64,000 bases of DNA from Jejuia pallidilutea (lineage in GTDB: Bacteria; Bacteroidota; Bacteroidia; Flavobacteriales; Flavobacteriaceae): positions 1 to 64,000 of the forward strand of contig NZ_PVEO01000012.1 of NCBI RefSeq assembly GCF_002973595.1. The letters are read 5' to 3'. The first letter of the stretch is position 1. The number at the start of each line of letters is the position of its first letter. A program made the position numbers and the translations under genes. Positions 1-8,111 of the stretch are shown piece by piece. The notes beneath the pieces are model-generated. The model saw only the letters and a list, made by a program, of their open reading frames with translations. It was not told the origin of the DNA and ran no database searches.

Positions 1-417
1 TGTAGTCCAATCGGTATCAATACAACAGATACAGACGGCGATGGACTTACGGATTGTGAAGAAACCACAGGAATCGATGACCCAAGCACACCGGACGATC
101 CCACAACCTTCCCAGTTGGACCAACAAGTGATCCAAACGATGCTTGTAGTCCAATCGGCATCAATACAACAGATTCAGATGGCGATGGACTTACGGATTG
201 TGAAGAAACCACAGGAATAGACGATCCAAGCACACCGGATGATCCCACAACCTTCCCAGGCGGACCAACGAGTGATCCAAACGATCCATGTGATCCAATC
301 GGCATCAATACAACAGATTCAGACGGCGATGGATTAACAGATTGTGAAGAGACCACAGGAATCGATGACCCAGGTACTCCAAGTATTCCTACTGGAACAT
401 CTGATTCGAGTGATCCA
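1..417 (+). repeat. Three tandem 144-base coding repeats
   Basis: Units lie at 1-144, 145-288 and 289-417. The first two are full length and by hand count differ at about a dozen bases, mostly silent. The third is shortened to 129 bases and its second half has diverged. Each unit encodes one Cys-x-P-IGINTT / DGDGLTDCEETTGIDDP module. More copies probably lie upstream of the window. Confidence 0.92.
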
Positions 418-1134
418 TGCGATCCAATAATAACCGGTTGTGAAGCATCAATAGTAGTTACTAAGGTGGCCGATGTGCGAGGCACTTCTTTGGGAGATCG
501 AATAGATTACACTATTGAGGTGGAGAATACAGGTGATTTTGATTTGACAGGAATTTCACTTGTAGATACGTTTACAGATGCTAATGGAAACATCATATCA
601 CTTACAGAAGGACCGTCCTTTGTGAGCTCAACTTTGGGTAGTGATGATGGAATTCTGCTTGTTGGAGAGATTGCAACGTATAGTGCTAGTTTCACTATAA
701 CTCAAGCAGCTATTAATGCCGGTGGAGTAAGTAACAGTGTTGTAGCTTCAGGTTCAAATCCACGTTCTGGAGCTGTATCTGATACTAGTGATGATGGTGA
801 CGATTTAGATGGTAATACCTCGGATGATCCAACATTTACAGAGCTTGGATGTTTGCTCATATTTAATGAGTTCTCACCTAATGGTGATGGTGTTAACGAT
901 ACTTTAATTATCAACTGTATTGAAAACTTCCCTAATAACAAGTTAGAAGTTTATAATAGATGGGGTAACTTGGTTTACGAGAAACGCAGTTATAATAATG
1001 ATTGGGATGGAACATCTAATGGACGCGTAACGGTTAATGCAAATGAAAAACTACCACCGGGTACATATTATTATGTCTTGGATTTTGGAGATGGTTCTAA
1101 ACCAAAAGTAGGATGGTTATACATAAATAGATAA
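1..1134 (+). CDS. Large T9SS-secreted adhesin, 3' part (5' end outside window)
   Basis: The reading frame is open from base 1, so the start lies outside the window; 377 residues are visible. Residues 1-139 are three tandem units of about 48 residues, each with a calcium-binding-type DTDGDGLTDCEE segment (thrombospondin type 3-like) and two cysteines. Residues about 150-275 resemble a DUF11-type immunoglobulin-like domain. Residues about 285-377 match the gliding-motility-associated (type B) C-terminal sorting domain, with FSPNGDGVND, VYNRWGNLVYE and GTYYYVLD. Known for the family: such proteins cross the outer membrane through the type IX system and often need a PorP/SprF partner, which is the next gene, 27 bases on. 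A GTG at 466 inside the frame is not the real start because coding continues upstream. Role inferred: cell-surface adhesin of SprB type; ligand unknown. Confidence 0.9.
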   Translation, partial: CSPIGINTTDTDGDGLTDCEETTGIDDPSTPDDPTTFPVGPTSDPNDACSPIGINTTDSDGDGLTDCEETTGIDDPSTPDDPTTFPGGPTSDPNDPCDPIGINTTDSDGDGLTDCEETTGIDDPGTPSIPTGTSDSSDPCDPIITGCEASIVVTKVADVRGTSLGDRIDYTIEVENTGDFDLTGISLVDTFTDANGNIISLTEGPSFVSSTLGSDDGILLVGEIATYSASFTITQAAINAGGVSNSVVASGSNPRSGAVSDTSDDGDDLDGNTSDDPTFTELGCLLIFNEFSPNGDGVNDTLIINCIENFPNNKLEVYNRWGNLVYEKRSYNNDWDGTSNGRVTVNANEKLPPGTYYYVLDFGDGSKPKVGWLYINR

Positions 1135-1161
1135 TAAGTAAACAGCTAAAGAATTAAAAAG

Positions 1162-2094
1162 ATGATACAGAAAACATCATTCATAAAAAGTTTAATTTTA
1201 GTAGTGTTTACTGCACTATTAAGTTTAGAAACTCAAGCACAACAAGATCCGCAGTATACGCAGTATATGTATAACACTATGAGTGTAAATGCTGCTTATG
1301 CTGGTCAGAGAGACGTTTTAAGTGCAACAGCATTGTATAGAACCCAATGGGTTGGTATAGATGGCGCACCCAAAACAGTAACTTTTGGTATTCATTCACC
1401 ATTAAAAAATGAGCGATTAGGTTTAGGGTTAAATATTGTTAGTGATCAACTAGGTCCAGCAGAAGAAACGAGTATAGATTTAAATTTCTCTTATACAATT
1501 CCTGTTGATGCTTCAGGTGATTTAGAACTATCTTTTGGTTTAAAGGGAGGATTACATATTCTTGATACCGATTGGAGTAAAGGTTTATTTCAAAACCCTG
1601 ATAGATTATTCAATGAGAATATCAATTTAATTTCACCCACTTTAGGAGCGGCAATGTATTTGCATTCCGATAGATGGTATTTAGGTCTGTCTGTTCCAAA
1701 TATATTTACAACAGAGCATTATGATGATTTTCAGGAATCGATAGCTACAGAGCGTTTGCATTATTTTTTAATTGGCGGTTATGTTTTTGATTTAAGCGAG
1801 CGCACCAAGTTAAAGCCAGCCTTTTTAGTTAAAGGCGTATCAGGTGCTCCATTAATTGCAGACCTATCTGTTAATGCGTTGTTTAATGATAAGTTTACTT
1901 TAGGTTTAGCTTATCGATGGGATGATTCTGTAAGTGGTCTGGTAGGTTTTCAAATTACCCCAGGTTTATTTGCAGGATATGCTTATGATGCGACAACCAC
2001 AGCGTTAAATAACTATAACAGTGGAACCCACGAAATTATGTTAAGGTTTGAGTTACAACAAATAGGTAAAATCTTATCACCAAGATTCTTCTAA
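1162..2094 (+). CDS. PorP/SprF family type IX secretion outer-membrane protein
   Basis: 310 residues. It has a signal peptide (about residues 1-26, ending TQAQQ), then the family's QDPQYTQYMYN segment and a series of amphipathic strands typical of an outer-membrane beta-barrel, ending in an aromatic residue. Members of this family (TIGR03519) are partners of the type IX secretion machinery; SprF of Flavobacterium johnsoniae is needed for export of SprB. Its place directly after a type B sorting-domain adhesin and before an OmpA-type protein is the usual arrangement, so it is probably the dedicated partner of that adhesin and not the core PorP. It is likely co-transcribed with both neighbours (gaps of 27 and 13 bases). 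Confidence 0.9.
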   Translation: MIQKTSFIKSLILVVFTALLSLETQAQQDPQYTQYMYNTMSVNAAYAGQRDVLSATALYRTQWVGIDGAPKTVTFGIHSPLKNERLGLGLNIVSDQLGPAEETSIDLNFSYTIPVDASGDLELSFGLKGGLHILDTDWSKGLFQNPDRLFNENINLISPTLGAAMYLHSDRWYLGLSVPNIFTTEHYDDFQESIATERLHYFLIGGYVFDLSERTKLKPAFLVKGVSGAPLIADLSVNALFNDKFTLGLAYRWDDSVSGLVGFQITPGLFAGYAYDATTTALNNYNSGTHEIMLRFELQQIGKILSPRFF

Positions 2095-2107
2095 AAAGAC
2101 AAGAGAC

Positions 2108-4009
2108 ATGAAAAAAAGAATATATATACTTACCATAATAATTGTTTTTACATCTGGAATTTCATTTGCTCAAAAGGGAAAAGTGTCAAGTGCAGTAAAA
2201 AAGTACGAAAAGCTATCTTATGTAGCGTCTAGAAATGATCTTTTGGAATTGGCAAATAAGGAAGATGCTTCTCCTGAAGTAATTGAAAAATTAGCGAATA
2301 CCTTCTATTATAATAGTGAAATGGATGATGCCGCAAAGTGGTATGAAAAATTAGTCAGTTTAAATCCACAAACCAACCCCGAAAACTATTTTAAATATGC
2401 ACAAGCGCTAAAAGCTACGAACAACTATAAAGAATCAGATGCGGCACTTAGAACTTTTGCAACTCTAAGACCTGACGATTCCAGAGGAGTTAAGTTTTTA
2501 AACAACCCAGATTATCTCGAAGCAATTGAAACTATGTCTCAAGATTATATGCTAGTAAACCTAGATGTAAATACTTCTTTTTCAGATTTTGGAGCTTCTT
2601 TATATAATAACAACCTTATTTTTGCGTCCTCTAGAGATGAAGATGAGAAAATTTATAGTTGGAATGCACAACCCTTTTTGGATTTATTTGAATTAGATAG
2701 TGAAGGTAATGTTCAAGAAGTAGCAGGAGATATTAATACGAAGTATCACGAGTCTTCAACTGCCTTTACAAAAGATGGAACAACGGTTTATTTCACTAGA
2801 AACAATTACTATAACGGTAGGTTTAAAAAGAACAGTGAAAACACCCACACACTCAAGGTTTACAAAGCTACTTTAGCAGATGGAGAATGGACAAACATAG
2901 AACCATTACCTTTTAATAATGATGAATATAATGTGGCACATCCTACTTTAAGTGTAGATGAGAAAAAGCTATATTTTGCTTCAGATATGCCAGGAACTAA
3001 GGGAATGTCTGATATTTTTGTAGTAGATATAAACGATGATGGTACTTATGGTACACCACTAAATTTAGGTTCTAAAATAAATACGGAAGGACGAGAAAAC
3101 TTTCCGTTTGTTAGCGATAAAGGTGTTCTATATTTTTCTTCTGATGGACATTTAGGTTTAGGCGGACTAGATGTATTTAAAATTAAGTTAGACGATATTG
3201 ATTCCAATATGCTTAAAAACGTTGGAAAACCAATTAATAGTCCTAAAGACGATTTCGCATTTATTATCAACGAATCTTTACGTACAGGCTATATTTCTTC
3301 AAATAGAAAAGGAGGAAAAGGAGACGATGATATTTATAGTTTTAAAATACCCGATTGCGATTTCAGTTTAAAAGGCACAGTAGTTAATAAACGTACCAAT
3401 GTTATTATTGCAAATGCTGAAGTAACTTTAAAAGATGAGAATAATAACGTACTAGAATCTGTTAAAAGTGATGATAGTGGTATGTTTCAGTTTAATACAA
3501 GTTGTAAAGCACAAACCTACATTATTGAGGCTAAGAAAGAAAAATATGAGGACGATTTCACCGACTTTACGGTTAATACTGCTAAAAAAGATTCTAACTT
3601 AAAATTAGCTTTAGAACCAAGTGCGGCAGGAATTGGTACCGATTTGGCCTTATTACTAAATCTAAATCCTATTTATTTTGATTATGACAAATCGTTTATA
3701 CGACCAGATGCAGAAATAGAGTTGGCTAAAATTATTAAATATATGAAGGAGTTTCCTAACGTAAAAATAGATGTGCGTTCCCATACAGATTCTAGAGGAA
3801 GAGATGCTTATAATTTAGCATTATCGGAACGAAGAAATACATCTACTAAAGCTTATATTATAAATAAAGGAGGTATTTCTCCCGATAGAATATCGGGCAA
3901 AGGTTATGGTGAAACACGATTAACAAATCATTGCTCAAATGGTGTTAAATGCTCCAAAGACGAACATCAGGCAAATAGAAGAAGCGAATTTATAGTAGTA
4001 GAAAATTAA
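2108..4009 (+). CDS. OmpA family protein with TPR, beta-propeller and carboxypeptidase-regulatory-like domains
   Basis: 633 residues. Domains in order: signal peptide (1-21), TPR-like helices (about 30-130), WD40-like PD40 repeats (about 150-415, with repeated YFASD/YFSSD strands), a carboxypeptidase-regulatory-like beta-sandwich (about 420-505) and an OmpA peptidoglycan-binding domain (about 520-630, with YFDYDKSFIRPDA and SHTDSRGRDAYN). This architecture matches PorE-like proteins, which link the type IX machinery to peptidoglycan, and the OmpA proteins found beside SprF. It is the last gene of the adhesin operon and is followed 25 bases later by a hairpin terminator. Anchoring of the secreted adhesin or its translocon is inferred. 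Confidence 0.88.
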   Translation: MKKRIYILTIIIVFTSGISFAQKGKVSSAVKKYEKLSYVASRNDLLELANKEDASPEVIEKLANTFYYNSEMDDAAKWYEKLVSLNPQTNPENYFKYAQALKATNNYKESDAALRTFATLRPDDSRGVKFLNNPDYLEAIETMSQDYMLVNLDVNTSFSDFGASLYNNNLIFASSRDEDEKIYSWNAQPFLDLFELDSEGNVQEVAGDINTKYHESSTAFTKDGTTVYFTRNNYYNGRFKKNSENTHTLKVYKATLADGEWTNIEPLPFNNDEYNVAHPTLSVDEKKLYFASDMPGTKGMSDIFVVDINDDGTYGTPLNLGSKINTEGRENFPFVSDKGVLYFSSDGHLGLGGLDVFKIKLDDIDSNMLKNVGKPINSPKDDFAFIINESLRTGYISSNRKGGKGDDDIYSFKIPDCDFSLKGTVVNKRTNVIIANAEVTLKDENNNVLESVKSDDSGMFQFNTSCKAQTYIIEAKKEKYEDDFTDFTVNTAKKDSNLKLALEPSAAGIGTDLALLLNLNPIYFDYDKSFIRPDAEIELAKIIKYMKEFPNVKIDVRSHTDSRGRDAYNLALSERRNTSTKAYIINKGGISPDRISGKGYGETRLTNHCSNGVKCSKDEHQANRRSEFIVVEN

Positions 4010-4033
4010 TAACATTAACCATCTATCTAATAA

Positions 4034-4062
4034 GGCATCTAAATTTATTTAGGTGCTTTTTT
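4034..4062 (+). terminator. Rho-independent terminator of the adhesin operon
   Basis: A ten-pair stem (4035-4044 with 4047-4056, one G-T pair) is followed by six T residues. It lies 25 bases after the OmpA-family stop codon and before the idi promoter. Confidence 0.8.
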
Positions 4063-4098
4063 ATTTAAAACAGGATGAAACAAGTAATATTTTGTTCG

Positions 4099-4106
4099 TA
4101 TTTTTG
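4099..4106 (+). promoter_or_regulatory. Bacteroidota -7 box (TATTTTTG) of idi
   Basis: Perfect match to TAnnTTTG. No TTG lies at the expected 19-base spacing upstream. The last G is only seven bases before the idi ATG, so the mRNA leader would be nearly absent. Confidence 0.55.
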
Positions 4107-4113
4107 CTAAACT

Positions 4114-4638
4114 ATGAAAGAAGAAAAAGTAATTCTTGTAAACGAACAAGATGAGCAAATAGGTGTAATGCCTAAAATGGAAGCTCATGAGAAAGCCCTT
4201 TTGCATCGTGCATTTTCAGTATTTATCTTTAACGATAATAACGATTTAATGCTACAACAACGCGCCCTAACCAAGTATCATTCACCAGGGTTATGGACCA
4301 ATACCTGTTGTAGCCATCAAAGAGAAGGTGAGACAAATATTGATGCTGGAAAGCGAAGATTAATGGAGGAGATGGGGTTTGTTACAGACTTAAAGGAGTC
4401 TATATCATTCATATATAAAGCTCCTTTTGATAACGGACTTACAGAGCATGAGTACGACCATGTTTTGTTGGGAAAATACAATGCTACTCCAAACATTAAT
4501 AAAGAAGAGGTCGAAGATTGGAAATGGATGCCACTAGAAGACGTAAGGGCAGACATAACTGCTCGCCCAGAGCTCTACACCGCTTGGTTTAAGGTAATTT
4601 TTGATAAATTCTACGAACACATAAATATAAACTCATGA
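4114..4638 (+). CDS. idi: Isopentenyl-diphosphate delta-isomerase, type I
   Basis: 174 residues, the usual length for type I Idi, a metal-dependent Nudix-fold enzyme that interconverts isopentenyl and dimethylallyl diphosphate for quinone, undecaprenyl and carotenoid synthesis. Seen in the sequence: the active-site cysteine segment TNTCCSHQ, the HSPGLW element just before it, a Nudix-like helix (AGKRRLMEEMG), and EHEYDHVL holding the catalytic glutamate. Cytoplasmic. The next gene starts inside its stop codon (ATGA overlap at 4635-4638), so idi and queD are translationally coupled, although the two pathways are unrelated. Confidence 0.95.
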   Translation: MKEEKVILVNEQDEQIGVMPKMEAHEKALLHRAFSVFIFNDNNDLMLQQRALTKYHSPGLWTNTCCSHQREGETNIDAGKRRLMEEMGFVTDLKESISFIYKAPFDNGLTEHEYDHVLLGKYNATPNINKEEVEDWKWMPLEDVRADITARPELYTAWFKVIFDKFYEHININS

Positions 4639-5045
4639 ATAAGGTAACAGTTAGTAGAAAAGCTCATTTTAACGCAGCTCACAGATTATATAGAAAAGAT
4701 TGGAGTTTTGAAAAGAACGACGCTGTTTTTGGTAAATGTAATAACCCAAACTTTCACGGCCATAATTATGAATTAATAGTGAGTGTTACCGGAGAGATTG
4801 ATAAGGAAACGGGTTATGTTATAGACATGAAGATTTTGAAGGATATAATAAAAAGTGAGGTAGAGGATGCTTTTGATCATAAAAATCTAAACATAGAAGT
4901 TCCAGAATTTGCAACACTAAATCCAACAGCCGAAAATATAGCAGTTGTAATTTATAACAAGATGAAAGCTAAGTTGACCAGTAACCTAGAACTTGAAATT
5001 ACATTATACGAAACCCCTAGAAATTTTGTAACCTACTCAGGTTAG
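4635..5045 (+). CDS. queD: 6-carboxytetrahydropterin synthase / 6-pyruvoyl-tetrahydropterin synthase family
   Basis: 136 residues, full length for the family. Zinc ligands are visible as AHFNAAHRL near the N-terminus and FHGHNY near residue 40; the catalytic cysteine is in GKCNNPN; the substrate-binding glutamate is in LYETPRN. Family members convert dihydroneopterin triphosphate either to 6-carboxytetrahydropterin (QueD, queuosine pathway) or to 6-pyruvoyltetrahydropterin. No queC, queE or queF is nearby, so the symbol rests on family membership only. It overlaps idi by four bases. Confidence 0.88.
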   Translation: MNKVTVSRKAHFNAAHRLYRKDWSFEKNDAVFGKCNNPNFHGHNYELIVSVTGEIDKETGYVIDMKILKDIIKSEVEDAFDHKNLNIEVPEFATLNPTAENIAVVIYNKMKAKLTSNLELEITLYETPRNFVTYSG

Positions 5046-5193
5046 TAGGCGTTAGTTAAATTATTTAAAGGTGTTTATGTAAAAGATATATACACTAATT
5101 TATGTGCATACAAAACGTTATAAAATTACACCTAAAAAGTTAAAGTTATTAGAAGTTTATGTTTAGTTTTACAATCAATTAAAAATAATAATT

Positions 5194-5463
5194 ATGGCAA
5201 GTGTAAGAGATCTTAAAAAAGATATAAATTACGTATTAGGAGATATTATTGAGGCAGTTTATGTTTGGGAATATCAAAATACAGATAAGGATACAAAAAA
5301 GAGTGAGGCTATTATAGATGAAGCTATTGAAACGTTTGATGAGCTAATAGCAAAAGTTAACGATAGAAGTATTGAAGACAAAAAAGCCCATTTTAAAGCT
5401 ATAAACGAAGAGTTGGAAAATAGAGGCAGAATCTTAATAGAAAAAATTAATAAATTAGGTTAA
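5194..5463 (+). CDS. Small helical protein of unknown function
   Basis: 89 residues, with no signal peptide or membrane segment. Charged and heptad-like throughout (helices about 1-30, 35-60 and 65-88), probably a small alpha-helical bundle in the cytoplasm. It looks like a conserved flavobacterial small protein, but I cannot attach a function. It stands alone between queD and the tRNA gene. Codon use and a clean ATG after an A-rich leader support a real gene. Confidence 0.75.
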   Translation: MASVRDLKKDINYVLGDIIEAVYVWEYQNTDKDTKKSEAIIDEAIETFDELIAKVNDRSIEDKKAHFKAINEELENRGRILIEKINKLG

Positions 5464-5481
5464 TTTTTTCAGGCCAATTTG

Positions 5482-5511
5482 TTGCAAATATTAATTTAGA
5501 AATTATATTTG
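5482..5511 (+). promoter_or_regulatory. Bacteroidota promoter of tRNA-Thr
   Basis: TTG at 5482-5484, then exactly 19 bases, then TATATTTG at 5504-5511. This is the textbook -33/-7 arrangement of the primary Bacteroidota sigma factor. The mature tRNA begins 11 bases after the box. Confidence 0.85.
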
Positions 5512-5521
5512 CATCCGCTAC

Positions 5522-5595
5522 GCCGATATAGCTCAGCTGGCTAGAGCAGCTGATTTGTAATCAGCAGGTCGTGGGTTCGAGTCCCTCTATCGGCT
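5522..5595 (+). tRNA. tRNA-Thr (anticodon TGT)
   Basis: A 74-base cloverleaf: acceptor arms GCCGATA (5522-5528) and TATCGGC (5588-5594), a D arm with AGCTCAGCTGG, anticodon stem GCTGA/TCAGC enclosing loop TTTGTAA (anticodon 5556-5558), and a T arm with GGTTCGAGTCC. No CCA is encoded. It reads ACA codons. Confidence 0.97.
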
Positions 5596-5597
5596 CA

Positions 5598-5634
5598 AAA
5601 AAAAGCCTCTAAACTTAGTTTAGAGGCTTTTTTT
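5598..5634. terminator. Bidirectional terminator between tRNA-Thr and the opposing lipoprotein gene
   Basis: A 14-pair perfect stem (5601-5614 with 5618-5631, loop TTA) is flanked by A and T runs, so it can stop transcription from both sides. It begins directly after the tRNA, and the other strand's stop codon lies in its T run. Confidence 0.9.
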
Positions 5635-6337
5635 AATTACTTTTTTCATCTAGCTTTCGTTCTTCTAAGAATTTTTGTAACTCTTTACCATATTTAGAAT
5701 TTTTAATTCTAGGTGTTAACGAAGCGTGTATGGTGTCCAATAAATTGGTATTCGCATTATAAATTTCAGAAAGTGCCAAATACGGAGCAACTTCACTATC
5801 ATTATGGTTAAGTGCAAAATTTACAGTTTGTAAATATCTGTTTTTAAAGAGGCTATTTTGTTTTTTCTCAATAGTATTTGCTGTAGCTGTATCCCCATTT
5901 CTTTCAGCTTCAAAACGTTCCTTAATAAAATCTAAATTCCTATTGTTTAAACGTGACATTAATTTTTGATAATCTTCCAAGATTTTTTGTTGCTCAGAGC
6001 CCTTTATCACAGCATCTGCTACAAAATGTTTTAAAGTTGTATTAATTTCCATAGTACCTTTATCTGCAAAAAAGCTAATTCTGTCTTCTTCTTTAGAGTT
6101 TTTGTCAAGATCTAAAATAAATAAATCCGGCTCATCTAATTCTGCATACAATTCAAATTCAGGATTACCATTTACAATAACAGAATCTACCGTTACCAAT
6201 ACCGTATCGATAACACGTTTAAGGTATACGGTTCCTTTTTTTAATCCTTTAATGTTGGTTTTTACTACTAAGTCTTGTGGCTTATTAGAGCATGCAAATG
6301 TTAGTATAATAAGAAGAAATGTGATTGTTTTTTTCAT
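5633..6337 (-). CDS. DUF4369-like lipoprotein
   Basis: 234 residues from the ATG at 6337. An upstream in-frame start at 6406 is rejected because only the 6337 start gives a lipoprotein signal (MKKTITFLLIILTFAC, lipobox cysteine at 16) and because the longer form would overlap the next gene. The N-terminal half (KGLKKGTVYLKRV, then ELDEPDLFIL and FFADKGTMEINT) resembles the DUF4369 beta-sandwich often fused to thioredoxin domains in Bacteroidota, but no thioredoxin CxxC domain follows. The rest is helical. Probably anchored in a membrane facing the periplasm; function unknown. Confidence 0.8.
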   Translation of the reverse strand: MKKTITFLLIILTFACSNKPQDLVVKTNIKGLKKGTVYLKRVIDTVLVTVDSVIVNGNPEFELYAELDEPDLFILDLDKNSKEEDRISFFADKGTMEINTTLKHFVADAVIKGSEQQKILEDYQKLMSRLNNRNLDFIKERFEAERNGDTATANTIEKKQNSLFKNRYLQTVNFALNHNDSEVAPYLALSEIYNANTNLLDTIHASLTPRIKNSKYGKELQKFLEERKLDEKSN

Positions 6338-6389
6338 TCTAAAAAGTATAATTTTGGAGCGCAAATATCTTATAATTATTAAATATATG

Positions 6390-7694
6390 CTAACCTCCAG
6401 CAGCAATTTTCATAAGTTCAGCACAAAGCATTGCGCCATATGTACCTACTACATAACCAAAAACTGCTAATAGTACCCCAACCGTTGCTAATGACGGGTG
6501 AAATGCGGCTGCAACTACCGGGGCTGAAGCAGCACCACCAATATTGGCCTTACTTCCTACAGCTAAAAAGAAGTAAGGGGCTTTAATGATTTTTGCAACT
6601 AAGAATAGCAGCGCTACATGAATGAACATCCAAACTAATCCTACAAAAATAAGTCCTGGATTTTCTACAATTTTGGTTAAGTCCATTTTCATTCCAATAC
6701 TAGCTACTAGAATATAAATAAAAACGCTACCAATTTTACTAGCACCAGCACCTTCATATGTTTTAAGTTTTGTAAACGATATTAAAATGCCAAGTAGTGT
6801 TGCTATGGTAATCATCCAAAAAAATTGAGAGCCGAATGATGACATTGCAGAAGTTTTATCTCTAACAGCTTCAAAATTATTAGTTAAAAACTCAGAAATA
6901 TTACTTGCTCCAAAATGTGCTATACCAACCACTGTAAAAGCTATACCGAGAATAACCATTAAATCGCTGAGTGAGGGGTTTCTAGAAATTTTATTGGCGT
7001 AAGATGATACACGCTCTTTTAAAACTTCAATAGCACTATTATCAGCTTTAAGCCATTTATCAATTTTTTCAGATTTACCAATACCCAACAGCAAAATGGC
7101 CATCCAAATATTGGCCACTACTATATCTACTATTACCATTCCAGCGTAGTTATCGGTATTAAATTTATAAATTTCTAGCATTGCTGCTTGATTTGCTCCT
7201 CCACCAATCCAACTACCTGCTAAAGTGGCTAAACCTCTCCATACAGCATCTGGTCCGGCGCCTCCAACAGTTTCGGGAGAAACCGTTGATATTAGCAATA
7301 TAGCTAATGGTCCACCAATTATAACGCCAACGGTACCTGTTAAAAACATAATTAATGCTTTTGGCCCTAAATTATAAATAGCCTTTAAGTCTATGCTTAG
7401 CGTCATTAATACTAGTGCAGCAGGTAGTAAATATCTGCTGGCAATGTAATATACTTGAGACTTATGTTCTACAGCTTCACCAGAAGCGTTAATAGATGTC
7501 CATTCTGGGGCAATTATTCCTAAGGTGGTTAAAACACCGGGCAGCATGTATGCCATAAGTAATGCAGGAATATATTTATAGAATTTTTTCCAAAAAGCAC
7601 TAGAGCTTGTTGAAGTGTAAAATACAAAACCCAGAGTTAACATTAATAGTCCAAAAACAATTGTGTCTTGGGTAAATATTGGTGCATTGTTCAT
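6390..7694 (-). CDS. DUF819 family integral membrane protein
   Basis: 434 residues with roughly 11 hydrophobic membrane segments. Glycine-rich family segments are visible: GSWIGGGANQAA in the middle, and SKANIGGAASAPV with FGYVVGTYGAM near the C-terminus. As I recall, DUF819 is grouped with the cation/proton antiporter and anion transporter fold. Substrate unknown; a transport role is inferred from fold only. It runs towards the lipoprotein gene with a 52-base gap and may be transcribed with it. Confidence 0.85.
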   Translation of the reverse strand: MNNAPIFTQDTIVFGLLMLTLGFVFYTSTSSSAFWKKFYKYIPALLMAYMLPGVLTTLGIIAPEWTSINASGEAVEHKSQVYYIASRYLLPAALVLMTLSIDLKAIYNLGPKALIMFLTGTVGVIIGGPLAILLISTVSPETVGGAGPDAVWRGLATLAGSWIGGGANQAAMLEIYKFNTDNYAGMVIVDIVVANIWMAILLLGIGKSEKIDKWLKADNSAIEVLKERVSSYANKISRNPSLSDLMVILGIAFTVVGIAHFGASNISEFLTNNFEAVRDKTSAMSSFGSQFFWMITIATLLGILISFTKLKTYEGAGASKIGSVFIYILVASIGMKMDLTKIVENPGLIFVGLVWMFIHVALLFLVAKIIKAPYFFLAVGSKANIGGAASAPVVAAAFHPSLATVGVLLAVFGYVVGTYGAMLCAELMKIAAGG

Positions 7695-7862
7695 ATTAAA
7701 ATGTGTATTGAGAGCCCAAGATAAAGAAAATATAAAAAGTAAAAATAAAAGTTTGGCACAGATATTGGTATATTAATAACAGTTACACTTCAATTAATAG
7801 TTTATTGAGTGGTTACTTTAAACTTTAGAATTGTAATTTCATATTTTGGTTGGTTAGTTAGT

Positions 7863-7893
7863 AAAAAAGCATCCTGTTAGGGATGCTTTTTTT
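7863..7893. terminator. Orphan terminator-like hairpin
   Basis: A 12-pair stem: six A and GCATCC (7863-7874), loop TGTTAG, then GGATGC and seven T (7881-7893). It is symmetrical, so it could act on either strand, but no annotated gene ends next to it. Confidence 0.6.
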
Positions 7894-8040
7894 GTGTTCT
7901 GTGCAATATAATATCTAAATTACCAATGATAAAACTTTGTGTTTGTTTTATTTAAACTTAGAGTAAGAAGTACATATGGGGACTTAAGGTAAAAAATCTC
8001 TTAAAAGGTATGGTGTGATATACTCTAGCTGTAAAATAAG

Positions 8041-8067
8041 AAACCAGAGCGTTTGATGCTCTGGTTT
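8041..8067 (-). terminator. Terminator of the NIF3/zinc-ribbon-like operon
   Basis: A perfect 10-pair stem (8041-8050 with 8058-8067, loop of seven) lies 45 bases after the stop of the gene ending at 8112. On the minus strand it is followed by CTTATTTT. Confidence 0.75.
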
Positions 8068-8111
8068 AAAATGTATTAACCTGTTTAGAGGTGTTTGTAT
8101 ATAAAATTGGT

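Larger units (their letters stand above)
7695..8111. other. 417-base intergenic region with two hairpins
   Basis: No convincing coding region lies here. The region holds the terminator of the zinc-ribbon-like gene (8041-8067) and a second, unassigned terminator-like hairpin (7863-7893). The left part upstream of the DUF819 gene (7695-7860) is AT-rich and must hold that gene's promoter, though no perfect -7 box is visible there. Confidence 0.6.

Noticed and set aside
1-417. Regularly spaced repeats that could suggest a CRISPR array
   Set aside because: The units are directly adjacent with no spacers, keep one open reading frame and encode a known protein module.
4635-5045. Part of a queuosine gene cluster
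   Set aside because: No other queuosine gene is nearby; only the family assignment of the single protein is supported.
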